Shown here piece by piece: positions 1 through 7,364 of a stretch of 49,823 nucleotides of DNA. Position 1 is the stretch's first letter. Every line of letters starts with the position of its first letter. The stretch comes from a bacterium (GTDB taxonomy: Bacteria > Cyanobacteriota > Vampirovibrionia > Obscuribacterales > Obscuribacteraceae), in the NCBI GenBank assembly GCA_016124935.1, contig WGMS01000027.1, forward strand, positions 1 through 49,823, read 5' to 3'. The notes under the pieces were generated by a model, which made no database searches, had not been told where the DNA came from, and worked only from the letters and a program-made list of their open reading frames with translations. The position numbers and the translations under genes were made by a program.

Positions 1-1026
1 ATTGACCTATGTGTTTCAGCTCCTGGAGTTTCCCGGGGAAATCCAGACAGCTGCAGGAACACGAGGTCAGCAATTTTTCGATAAATGACTGCGCCGCCGA
101 ATTCGCAATAAAAAGGAATTGCGGCGACGACTCTTCCAGCTGCCCAAACCGGCTCTACAAAGGACATAGATCCAACTCAGATACCTCTAACCCCATATAA
201 ACACAGCAATTCAGGCAGTCTGCATATAGCTTTCTGTTGCCTGAATCTCTTTCGATTAATTACTGCGATTGGGTTTTCGGTCTGGGTTGGAAGTTCCTTT
301 GAGTTCGGTGTGAACAGTTGAGAAGTGCCTACTTTATACAAACCGGCTCGCGGCCGGTTCAAGTGATTTTTGTTGGCAGCTGCTAGCGCGAAGAATTAGT
401 GATTGAATCGCTCAATACCGCTGGTAGTGCATGTATACGGCGAGTGCGAAAGATAAAAAAAACTGTTAAACGCTTGTGGTGCAAGCGTTTGCGATTCTCT
501 GGCGTCGTTAGCGCTAGCCGGATTTGATGCCTGTATTGGTGATTGCCAAGTTTCACCGGTTGGCACCACCGGTGGTTTTCATGAGGATTAATCCCTTGCC
601 CGATTCTTCACCCTTTCGGGTGAATACGGATGTATGGATTATGCTCAAATGCATGCAATAAACGCTTTTTGTGAGGCTTGTTAATTGCGTTGCGTTTTGT
701 CAAAAACGATTTACTTTTGTTGCCCGCCCCTCCGTTATGACTGAAACGTGTGGTATCGCAGGCGGAGATTTCTCAGATGGTTCAATTTCGATACTAGTGT
801 AATAATGTGGAGTGTAGGAATCAAAGCGATAACAAACGGTGAATCGCAGGTTCTAAAGAGCGCTTTGGTGGCAACCATGCCAGACAGATGGGTCTTGGAA
901 AAACACAGTAAGGGTTGACTAATCTTTATAAGAGCAAAAGAATCCGGCAATTTTGTTTATCAATACTCCATGTTTCGGTTTCGAAATTTTTTACTACAGA
1001 GTAGAGTATTATGGAGTTGAATTAAG
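1..1026. other. Hairpin-rich region with no convincing gene
   Basis: No open frame here has both a plausible start with a ribosome site and protein-like composition. Several perfect inverted repeats are present: 209-217 with 238-246 (9 bp), 341-347 with 353-359 (7 bp, pentaloop, a T-rich stretch a few bases later), 468-476 with 482-490 (9 bp, loop TGGTG) and 607-613 with 618-624 (7 bp, TTTC tetraloop). The run of small hairpins between about 460 and 630 could belong to a structured RNA, but it matches none of the common RNAs I know (tmRNA, RNase P RNA, SRP RNA, tRNA). Confidence 0.4.
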
Positions 1027-1051
1027 AAAACCCAGACATTGTCTGGGTTTT
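1027..1051 (-). terminator. Intrinsic terminator of the methyltransferase operon
   Basis: Perfect 11-bp inverted repeat with a 3-base loop (1027-1037, 1041-1051). Read on the minus strand the stem is GC-rich at its tip and ends in a GGGTTTTCTT tail. It lies 38 bases past the stop of the 61-residue gene. Confidence 0.85.
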
Positions 1052-1088
1052 CTAGAAAACGCACTAATTAGGCGAGTTCGAAGGTGTG

Positions 1089-1274
1089 TCAGCTACGGCG
1101 AACTTTGACGTGCTCTGCTCCGGTTACTGCTGCCCAGGCGCCTTTGTGAATGGCCAGGGCAACCTCGGGAGCAAGTTCGGTGCCGTTTGCTTTCGCTCTG
1201 GCAACCGCATCGTCCAACGCTTTCTGAGCGCGTGCATCAGCCTCTCGAACCACAGCTTCGGTAACTTCGATCAT
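1089..1274 (-). CDS. Small Ala-rich protein of unknown function (61 aa)
   Basis: A 61-residue, alanine-rich, probably helical soluble protein that I do not recognise. It is very likely real: a GAGG ribosome site lies about 8 bases before the ATG, it starts 19 bases after the stop of the methyltransferase gene on the same strand, and it is followed by a clean intrinsic terminator at 1027-1051. There is no signal peptide, membrane segment or cysteine pair. It contains one short tryptophan-bearing stretch near residue 47 and a basic C-terminus. Being the last gene of a two-gene operon, it may be a partner or regulator of the methyltransferase; that is inference. Confidence 0.7.
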   Translation of the reverse strand: MIEVTEAVVREADARAQKALDDAVARAKANGTELAPEVALAIHKGAWAAVTGAEHVKVRRS

Positions 1275-1293
1275 GGTCTTTGCCTCTTCTGCG

Positions 1294-2070
1294 TCAGGCT
1301 TTCACCGCACGCAGAATGATTTTGTTGTCGGTATAGCTCACCGGCAGGTCGCCTTCGAATTTGATCTCGAATTCGAGCCGGGCAGCCTCGTCGGCAGAAC
1401 GGAAAGCGTCGAGCACCAGGGGTTGTTGGTCGGCAGCCAGACTGGCTTTGTCCATCCAGTCCTGGATCTCGTGGGTCTTTCGATAGTTCCGCGTCTTCTT
1501 GATTTTGAATCCTACTAAGCGCAGCATCTCGCGCCATTCGGATTCGTTGTACGCCCGAACATGAGTCGGGTCGCGCAGTTTCTCGACCTCGTTGATGAAA
1601 CGATCGAGGGCAACATCTTCCGGAGAGAGGCTGTCTTCGAGCACGAAGACTCCCCGGGGACGAAGGACCCTGGCAATTTCGGCCACTGCCTTTTCGATGT
1701 CGAGAAAGTGATGGGGCGCGATGCGACAGGTGACAGCGTCGAAGCTCTCGTCCTCGAAGGGCGAAAGGTCTTCGACATCCATCACTCGAGCTTCCCCGTT
1801 TTCAATGCCCTTCTTCTCGAAGAGTTTAAGGGTCTGCTCGATCATCTCCGGAGCAAGGTCGATGGCCGTTACTCTTGCCACCGATGGCGCCACCATGGCG
1901 GCGGTGTGCCCGGCTCCGGTGGCGATGTCCAGCACATGCCAGCGCCGGTTCGGCGTCAGCATGTTGAAGACGATTTCCAGGTCGGCGCCTCTTGCATGGC
2001 CTGCGCTCAGGGCATAGTTCTCGGCATTCTTGCCGAATTGCCGGGAGACGTCTTCCTTTGTCGGTTTCAT
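1294..2070 (-). CDS. Class I SAM-dependent methyltransferase (UbiE/YcgJ-like)
   Basis: A 258-residue Rossmann-fold methyltransferase. SAM-binding motif I is visible as VLDIATGAGHTA, followed by the acidic residue of motif II (VTAIDLAPEMI) and the RVLRPRGVFVLEDS strand typical of the UbiE/COQ5 and YcgJ group. The substrate cannot be told from sequence; small-molecule methylation is the usual role of the group. I chose the ATG at 2070 because GAAGG lies 8 bases upstream. An ATG-less upstream extension of 12 residues has no ribosome site. It is the first gene of an operon with the 61-residue protein. Being close to ubiquinone/menaquinone methyltransferases in motif pattern, it could be taken for UbiE, but the family-specific motifs are not clear. 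Confidence 0.85.
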   Translation of the reverse strand: MKPTKEDVSRQFGKNAENYALSAGHARGADLEIVFNMLTPNRRWHVLDIATGAGHTAAMVAPSVARVTAIDLAPEMIEQTLKLFEKKGIENGEARVMDVEDLSPFEDESFDAVTCRIAPHHFLDIEKAVAEIARVLRPRGVFVLEDSLSPEDVALDRFINEVEKLRDPTHVRAYNESEWREMLRLVGFKIKKTRNYRKTHEIQDWMDKASLAADQQPLVLDAFRSADEAARLEFEIKFEGDLPVSYTDNKIILRAVKA

Positions 2071-2200
2071 TGTTATTACCTTCACGGATGCTTTTCTCTG
2101 GTGCACAATTTTAGCAAGGGTGGCACCAGATTATTTGATGCGAAGTTGCTTCTCTGGCTCCGTCGAGCACACACACAAGTTGTCAACGGAGGGTTAAAGG

Positions 2201-2235
2201 TGAGAAAGCGCAAGAAAAGGGCTTGCGCTTTCTCA
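2201..2235 (-). terminator. Stem-loop after the BT1-type transporter gene
   Basis: Perfect 14-bp inverted repeat (2201-2214, 2222-2235) with a 7-base loop, starting 15 bases past the transporter stop. The tail on the minus strand is only weakly T-rich, so termination is probable rather than certain. Confidence 0.65.
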
Positions 2236-2249
2236 GAAAAGACAGAGAA

Positions 2250-3533
2250 TCAGTCTTTCTTGGCTTCGCCGCCCTTTGACGCCGTCGAGTCTTTCACGCC
2301 CCGCAACAGCGGCAGGAGCACGAGACAGGACAGGGTCGCCATGGCGGACACCCAGACCAGAGGGGTGAGAGTGTTGGCGAAAACATTGACGAAGAGCCAG
2401 GCGCCGAGGATGGCAGAAAGCTGGGCGGCGCCGTTTTTGACTGACATCAATACCGAGAAGGTGAACCCTTCTGCTTTCGGCGGACAGACCTGGGCAGCCA
2501 GAGTCAGCACCGTCAGGGTCGCGATCATGCCGGTGGCGCCGAAGATGAGCGAGAGCCCGAGGGCGATAGGACCGGATAGACCACTGGGCTGCATCAGCGA
2601 GAGGTAGGCGATGGTGCCGAGGAAGCCGGTGATGATGCTGAACACCAGCTGGAAGCGCAGGGTCTTGCGGGCAAAGTAGAAGCCATAGACCCAGGCGCCG
2701 ATAACCGAACCGACTGAGCCGACCGCACCGAGAGTTCCGATGAACTTCTGGGAGAAGCCGAGGTTGTCGGTCATGTGGTAATAGAACGGCGTGCCCAGGC
2801 TGGGGCTGAACTCCCAGAAGATGATGAAGAACATCACCGCCCAGAGTGTCGGATGACGAACCGACTGCCACAGACCTTGTACTGTCGAGCCGAGCTGGGC
2901 TCGGTCGAGCTTGACCTTGTCCTCCTGCAGCATGAACCAGACCGCCACTACAACGGCTGCGGGTGCAACCATGGTGATGACCGCCGCGATTCTAAGGGCG
3001 GACTCGGCGCCGAAAGAGTCGATCAGGAAGCCTCCCAGAAGCGAGGTGCCAATCGCTGCGATGTTGAACCACAGCCACTGGGTCGCCTGGATGCGCTCGG
3101 TGATCTTGAACTTCTGGCCTTTCTCGACCATCAGGGCATCGATGATCACATCGGATGCCGCGGTACCGATGGCGGTGAGTGTCATGGCCAGCACAATCTG
3201 GTTGGCGGCGGTGAGGCCGGTGAGCCAGAGGAAGGCCATGGCGGCCATGCTGTTCATGAGGATCAGCCAGGATTTCCGACGGTATCCCAGAAGCGGGAAG
3301 AAGTCGGAGATCAAACCGTACAACGGCTTGATCACCCACGGAATCGTGAGCACCGCCAGATAGTTGGTGGCCGCGTCTGCGCCGAAACCGAGCACCTCTT
3401 TGAAGTAGAAGGTGAGCGGCTGGCTCATAAGGCCGGAGAACTGGGCGATACCCTGCGAGAAGTAGATGAAGCCGAAGAGAAACATAAGACCTTTCACCTG
3501 CGGTGAAAGTTTCGGAACATTATCCAGAGACAT
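2250..3533 (-). CDS. MFS transporter, folate-biopterin (BT1/FBT) family
   Basis: A 427-residue integral membrane protein with about 12 hydrophobic segments. The loop after the second helix, reading PWVIKPLYGLISDFFPLLGY followed by a basic stretch, is the hallmark of the BT1/folate-biopterin transporter family, a branch of the major facilitator superfamily also found in cyanobacteria and plastids. Substrate is likely a folate or pterin but has not been shown for most bacterial members. The start at 3533 has an AGGGA site about 8 bases upstream; nine further residues upstream are possible but lack a site. The C-terminus is a short charged cytoplasmic tail. It appears to be transcribed alone, between hairpins at 2201-2235 and 3675-3712. 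Confidence 0.85.
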   Translation of the reverse strand: MSLDNVPKLSPQVKGLMFLFGFIYFSQGIAQFSGLMSQPLTFYFKEVLGFGADAATNYLAVLTIPWVIKPLYGLISDFFPLLGYRRKSWLILMNSMAAMAFLWLTGLTAANQIVLAMTLTAIGTAASDVIIDALMVEKGQKFKITERIQATQWLWFNIAAIGTSLLGGFLIDSFGAESALRIAAVITMVAPAAVVVAVWFMLQEDKVKLDRAQLGSTVQGLWQSVRHPTLWAVMFFIIFWEFSPSLGTPFYYHMTDNLGFSQKFIGTLGAVGSVGSVIGAWVYGFYFARKTLRFQLVFSIITGFLGTIAYLSLMQPSGLSGPIALGLSLIFGATGMIATLTVLTLAAQVCPPKAEGFTFSVLMSVKNGAAQLSAILGAWLFVNVFANTLTPLVWVSAMATLSCLVLLPLLRGVKDSTASKGGEAKKD

Positions 3534-3674
3534 TTTCGGAATCCCTAAGCAAATTGGCATCGCGGCGCGTTATGTTCTATCAGTAGCCAGAGGAGCTTGC
3601 TGTCGGGAGCCGACGTTTTTCTCCTAAGTCTCGATAGCCAACCGGGGGCGATGCACAGGTGTTACGGTTTGCGG

Positions 3675-3712
3675 CCGGACCCGGACTATTTCTAATCCAA
3701 ATCCGGATCCGG
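3675..3712. terminator. Stem-loop between the OsmC and transporter genes
   Basis: An 11-bp inverted repeat with one wobble (3675-3685, 3702-3712) around a 16-base AT-rich loop. It lies downstream of the OsmC stop on the minus strand. No T-run follows, so it may be a transcript end or a processing or stability element. Confidence 0.45.
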
Positions 3713-3784
3713 CTGCGCCGTTCTGCGATGAAAGAAAACACCGCACTCGTTACTCTCCTTACAAAAGAGTGGAGGCTGGCGAGC

Positions 3785-4186
3785 CTAGATCTTGGTGATG
3801 GAGGCGTTGACGGTCTTGGTGCCGGTGAAGGCGCGCATGACCGGACAACGTTCTGCCATTTTCTTGATGCCGTCGAGCTCCTTGGCTGTCAGGTTGCCCT
3901 TCACCTCGATTTCCTCGGTGTAGGTATCCTGTCCGCCGGAACCATTGCTGGTGAAGGAGACTTTGACGGTCAATTCTTGAATGTCCCACTTCTTCGAAGG
4001 GGCCATCATCAGAATCGTTTGAGCGGCACAGGCGCCAAGAGCGCCCAGCAGAAGCTCTTTGGGATCGGGACCACCGTCGGAGCCGCCCTTACTGGAAGGT
4101 TGGTCGGCGATGATGGTGTGAGACCCCGCGGTAATCTCGAGTTGATACTTGTGCCCGGGTTTGGGCTTAACTTCAACTTTTGCCAT
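3785..4186 (-). CDS. OsmC/Ohr family peroxiredoxin-like protein
   Basis: A 133-residue OsmC-family protein. The two conserved redox cysteines are present, one in GACAAQTI near residue 53 and one in ERCPVM near residue 114. In this family they reduce organic hydroperoxides through a Cys-Cys pair. Length is typical. The conserved segment GPDPKELLLGALGAC matches the central helix of the family. An excellent AAGGAGG site precedes the ATG by 5 bases. There is no signal peptide, so the protein is cytoplasmic. It sits between coaE (separated by the terminator at 4262-4293) and the BT1 transporter, probably transcribed alone. Which subgroup (OsmC, Ohr or YhfA) it belongs to is not resolved. Confidence 0.9.
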   Translation of the reverse strand: MAKVEVKPKPGHKYQLEITAGSHTIIADQPSSKGGSDGGPDPKELLLGALGACAAQTILMMAPSKKWDIQELTVKVSFTSNGSGGQDTYTEEIEVKGNLTAKELDGIKKMAERCPVMRAFTGTKTVNASITKI

Positions 4187-4261
4187 GTTTCCTCCTTAAT
4201 TTTGCGATTTTGCGAAGACTGCGAAGCCTGGAGTTGCACACAGCTGCAGGAAAGAACCCGC

Positions 4262-4293
4262 ACCGGAGAGCCTCGTAACAGAGGCTCTCCGGT
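4262..4293 (-). terminator. Stem-loop after coaE
   Basis: Perfect 13-bp inverted repeat (4262-4274, 4281-4293) with a 6-base loop, 31 bases past the coaE stop on the minus strand. The downstream strand is only moderately T-rich. Confidence 0.7.
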
Positions 4294-4323
4294 CGGGCAG
4301 GGCGGGCTATTCGCCCCGGCTTG

Positions 4324-6252
4324 TTACCTGACTTGCAGCGAGCTGCGCAGGTCGTAGCCGAGGAGGTTTGTGTTCAGGTAGGTCACGGCTTTCGATGCTT
4401 CGGTGATCGAGTTGATGCCGATTGCTACCCGGGTGTTGGCGTCGTAGCTGGTGATGGACACCGACAGCGGCTCCCCTGACGCGCTCACCGTGATCGTCGT
4501 CTCGAGGACGAGGCGCCGCATGCCGTCATAGACGGAAGCACCGACGATGCGGTCGTTCTGGTCGACCAGGTAGACCGTTCGGCCGGTGAAGATGTTGTCT
4601 CTGCCGTCGAAGCGATCCACCTGGATGGTGCGGTTGGGGAAGTACTCGAAGACCAGCCCGTACTCCAGCCATTTGTTGGCGTCGTAGTACTGGTGGATGA
4701 CCAGACGCTTGTTGGCGTCCCGGCCGACCAGAAGTAGCCCCTTGCAGCCCTCGCCGTAGCGCTCATAATACTTCGAGATCCGGGGACGGACCGCGTTGTG
4801 GATGGCGCGGAAGGCGTAGCCAGGCTCCTCGGTCAGCTCCCGGAAGACACCGGGTTGACACTGGAGACCCGGCACCACGGTCACTGTGGTGTCATGGGCA
4901 GGCGGCTCCAGACGGAAGACTGGCGGGTCCACCTGCTTGACGGGCTTGTCGCAGTCCACCGGGCATACCGGCTGCTGGACCACGACCACGGGATTGGCGG
5001 GAGTGGTGACAGTGACCCTCGGGCTGTTCATGGCGTAGAGGAACGCCAGGAGAGCGAAGAAGGCGATCATGACCGCAGCTGCCGCCACGATCAGGGTGGT
5101 CCTGTCGAAACCTTTTTTGCCGTCTTCCGCACCCGGCTTGGGCTGCGGGTTCGGGTTCGGGTTGGGACCGGGCCTGGGGTCCGGGTTGGGACCGGGCTGC
5201 GGCTCCGGAGTGGGAGGCACCGGCTTCCGGCATCCACCGCCGACCCGAGCATTGCGCACGGCCATGCTCACGGTCACTTCCAGCTCTCGTTCCTGGTCGT
5301 GCTCGCCGTCAGAGCAGTCACCTTCGCAGCTCGAGACATTCATGCGCGTGGTCGCCCGAGCGGACTTGTGCCCGGTGGTGGCGACCTTGCCCATTTTGTC
5401 GAGAACCGCTTCGGTGCTCATTTCGGCGAACTGACGCAGACGCTTCTGGTAGTGAGCTTCGGCGCTGTCCTCTTCGCTGTCGTCCTCGCTGGCAGCGTCA
5501 CCTTCGGCCGGAGTCTCCGTATCGCTTTCACCGTCCACAACCGGGTCGGTTTCGGCTTCGGGCTCTGCCTCGGGCTCGACTTCGGCATCGGGCTCCGCAT
5601 CGGCTTCCGCCGGCGCGGTGAGAGCGGCGAGCAGCTCCAGCACCTTCGCTTCCAGCTCTTCGGCAGTGCCGGAATTGTCGATGACCACATCGGACTTCGC
5701 CGCCTTCTCTTCCTGGGTGGCGTGCTTGGCCATCAGGGCGCGAGCTTCTTGCTCGCTGACACCGTCACGGCTCATCAGACGCGGGATGAGGACAGCCTCA
5801 TCGGCGACGACGCACCAGACGACATCGAACTGAGCCCTCCTGCCCTTCTCGTGAAGCAGCGGCAGCTCGACAGCCACCACGGGCTTGCCGGCTTGTTCCG
5901 CCATGCGCTTCTCGATCAGCTTGAAGATGGGCTCGTGAATCAAAGCTTCGAGATCGCAGAGCGCCTGATCGTCGCTGAAGACGATGGCGCCCAGCTTCTC
6001 ACGATTGATCGGTCCGCCTTCGACGTCCACGAGGTCGGCGCCGAAACGCTCGAGCACCGCATAGTAGACTTCGTTGGGACCGTTCAAAAACTCGTGACCG
6101 ATTCCGTCCGCGTCGATGACGGGGACATCTTTCGATCGAAGAATGTTGCCGACCTGGGATTTGCCTGCCCCACGGGTGCCGGTTATGCCGATGAAGATGG
6201 TGGCTCCCGTGTCAGGCTGGTTCCCGGCCGCTTCAGAGAGATTTGCAGCCAT
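4324..6252 (-). CDS. coaE: Dephospho-CoA kinase fused to a membrane-anchored extracytoplasmic domain
   Basis: A 642-residue fusion. Residues 18-212 are dephospho-CoA kinase, the last step of coenzyme A synthesis: P-loop GITGTRGAGKS at 22-32, the VIDAD motif at 45-49, and the LPLLHEKG lid region. Normal CoaE ends near 200 residues. Here an acidic Glu/Asp/Pro linker (about 213-265) follows, then a basic helical stretch, a short cysteine-bearing segment (C309, C313, C341), a Pro/Asn/Gly repeat (about 345-375), one transmembrane helix (about 387-407) and a beta-rich C-terminal domain (about 465-642) rich in YDAN-type turns. The predicted topology keeps the kinase inside and the last domain outside. 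The site AGAAGGAG precedes the ATG at 6252. No internal start with a ribosome site splits the frame. The C-terminal domain is unknown to me. Confidence 0.85.
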   Translation of the reverse strand: MAANLSEAAGNQPDTGATIFIGITGTRGAGKSQVGNILRSKDVPVIDADGIGHEFLNGPNEVYYAVLERFGADLVDVEGGPINREKLGAIVFSDDQALCDLEALIHEPIFKLIEKRMAEQAGKPVVAVELPLLHEKGRRAQFDVVWCVVADEAVLIPRLMSRDGVSEQEARALMAKHATQEEKAAKSDVVIDNSGTAEELEAKVLELLAALTAPAEADAEPDAEVEPEAEPEAETDPVVDGESDTETPAEGDAASEDDSEEDSAEAHYQKRLRQFAEMSTEAVLDKMGKVATTGHKSARATTRMNVSSCEGDCSDGEHDQERELEVTVSMAVRNARVGGGCRKPVPPTPEPQPGPNPDPRPGPNPNPNPQPKPGAEDGKKGFDRTTLIVAAAAVMIAFFALLAFLYAMNSPRVTVTTPANPVVVVQQPVCPVDCDKPVKQVDPPVFRLEPPAHDTTVTVVPGLQCQPGVFRELTEEPGYAFRAIHNAVRPRISKYYERYGEGCKGLLLVGRDANKRLVIHQYYDANKWLEYGLVFEYFPNRTIQVDRFDGRDNIFTGRTVYLVDQNDRIVGASVYDGMRRLVLETTITVSASGEPLSVSITSYDANTRVAIGINSITEASKAVTYLNTNLLGYDLRSSLQVR

Positions 6253-6293
6253 TGCTGGGCTCCTTCTAAAGTTGGTTGAGAAGCTAAGAAAAC

Positions 6294-6318
6294 GCCGGCT
6301 CGAAGTTTTCGAGTCGGC
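6294..6318 (-). promoter_or_regulatory. Terminator-like hairpin in the coaE 5' leader
   Basis: Inverted repeat of 11 bp with one wobble (6294-6304, 6308-6318) and a 3-base loop, 42 bases upstream of the coaE start. On the minus strand the stem is directly followed by GTTTTCTT. This has the form of an intrinsic terminator but lies ahead of a gene, so it may be an attenuator or the end of an upstream short transcript. Confidence 0.5.
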
Positions 6319-6670
6319 ATGGGTACTTTCATCCGCGTCTCCTGGAAGAGATGCTGTCCTGGTGCTGAGCTGCGGGTGAAAGGGTCTTAGGCGATAGGCG
6401 TGGTTCTGGTTGTCAGGAAGTTAAAAGGGTACTTTCACACTAAGAACTCAGAGATCCCAATGTCAACTTAAGCCTGAAGAAGTTTCCGAGATCAGAAACT
6501 ATCGGCTTTTCTGAAATTCGGAATTTAAATCAGAAGAGTATTAAATTGCCTATCGAGACAGCACTAACTACTAATTAAACATAGCTTCTATCATGACCAT
6601 TTAACTTATAGCGTGGTTCGCGCAGGTGTCTTAGCTTCGCCAATTTGCTGAACTAACCGCATAGTTCTGT
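6319..6670. other. Intergenic region without a recognisable feature
   Basis: AT-rich sequence between the coaE leader and the 36-residue microprotein gene. I see no gene, repeat or known RNA in it. Confidence 0.5.
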
Positions 6671-6781
6671 TTAGTATTGATACGCGAAGTCTATCCAGCG
6701 GCAGAGAAAGAAGATGATCAATATCGCTCCCAGCACGATCCAGAACCATTGGATGAATGTCAGTTGTTCAGGGTCCAGCAT
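6671..6781 (-). CDS. Single-pass membrane microprotein (36 aa)
   Basis: A 36-codon reading frame starting MLDPEQLTFIQWFW. It has a short polar N-terminus, one strongly hydrophobic helix (about residues 9-27, rich in Trp, Ile, Leu and Phe) and a short C-terminus ending in aromatic and polar residues (RWIDFAYQY). A GAGAG site lies about 8 bases before the ATG. The amphipathic start, single helix and positive residue after the helix are what a small bacterial membrane protein looks like, and random AT-rich DNA seldom gives it. No homologue is recognised. It diverges from the DUF6941-like gene at 6940. It could still be a chance frame. Confidence 0.5.
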   Translation of the reverse strand: MLDPEQLTFIQWFWIVLGAILIIFFLCRWIDFAYQY

Positions 6782-6852
6782 GATGTGTCTCTCGTCAGGG
6801 CTTGTTTATTAACGTCGATCAAGCGGCGGCGAATAACCTGCTCCGTTACTAG

Positions 6853-6858
6853 TATAAT
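6853..6858 (+). promoter_or_regulatory. Possible -10 element upstream of the DUF6941-like gene
   Basis: A perfect TATAAT lies 82 bases before the start at 6940. I see no convincing -35 hexamer at the right spacing, so the assignment is tentative. Confidence 0.35.
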
Positions 6859-6939
6859 GTGGCGGTTTCCTAGTGTGTTAGCGAAAACCAAATTACTGCA
6901 ATCGCTAAGCGCTGCCAAGATAGAGAACGGGAGATAGGC

Positions 6940-7356
6940 ATGAGCGATACACCTCGATTGATAGGTATCATCCTTTGCGAGAGAGTTCTTCAAGATGTGC
7001 TCCGTGTGGATGCGATATCTTGTATCAACATTTACAACGGCATCACGGCGCAGTCTTTTCCTGCGGTAGTTCCACTGGTTTTTGCTTTCGCCCAGGTATC
7101 CGGCTCCCAGACAGGTTTTGAATATCAATTCAAGATAGCGGACGGCGGCGGAAATGTGGTGGCGATTTCGCCTCCTGCCAATGTAGAGCCTCTTCGCAAC
7201 CAGTTTGTCACCCACAAAATAATCAGTGCTTTCAGTGGTTTGACTTTCAACAGTGAGGGCACCTACGAAATTATTCTGGAGATTGGCGGCAAACCCATAG
7301 GTTCACTGCCTTTCCAGGTCGTGCTGCTTCAGCAGGCTGCCGCTCCAGTAAACTGA
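6940..7356 (+). CDS. DUF6941-like protein (138 aa)
   Basis: A 138-residue beta-rich cytoplasmic protein. The N-terminal pattern (LIGIILCERVLQD, then a strand and an FPAVVPLVFAF segment) and the C-terminal strand GTYEIILEIGGKPIGSLPFQV resemble the DUF6941 family of small bacterial beta-sandwich proteins of unknown function. The family assignment is from memory of its pattern, not from a search. GGGAGAT precedes the ATG by about 5 bases. It ends 8 bases from the convergent aspartic-protease gene, with no terminator between them. No catalytic motif is visible. Confidence 0.7.
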   Translation: MSDTPRLIGIILCERVLQDVLRVDAISCINIYNGITAQSFPAVVPLVFAFAQVSGSQTGFEYQFKIADGGGNVVAISPPANVEPLRNQFVTHKIISAFSGLTFNSEGTYEIILEIGGKPIGSLPFQVVLLQQAAAPVN

Positions 7357-7364
7357 TTATTGAT

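Noticed and set aside
735..950. 71-codon minus-strand frame in the first intergenic region
   Set aside because: No ribosome site, mixed composition and no motif.
1561..2607. 348-codon plus-strand frame over the methyltransferase and transporter
   Set aside because: It spans two real minus-strand genes and their terminator and has no motif.
4798..6279. 493-codon frame antisense to coaE
   Set aside because: It mirrors the strongly GC3-biased coaE fusion gene; it has no family motif or ribosome site.
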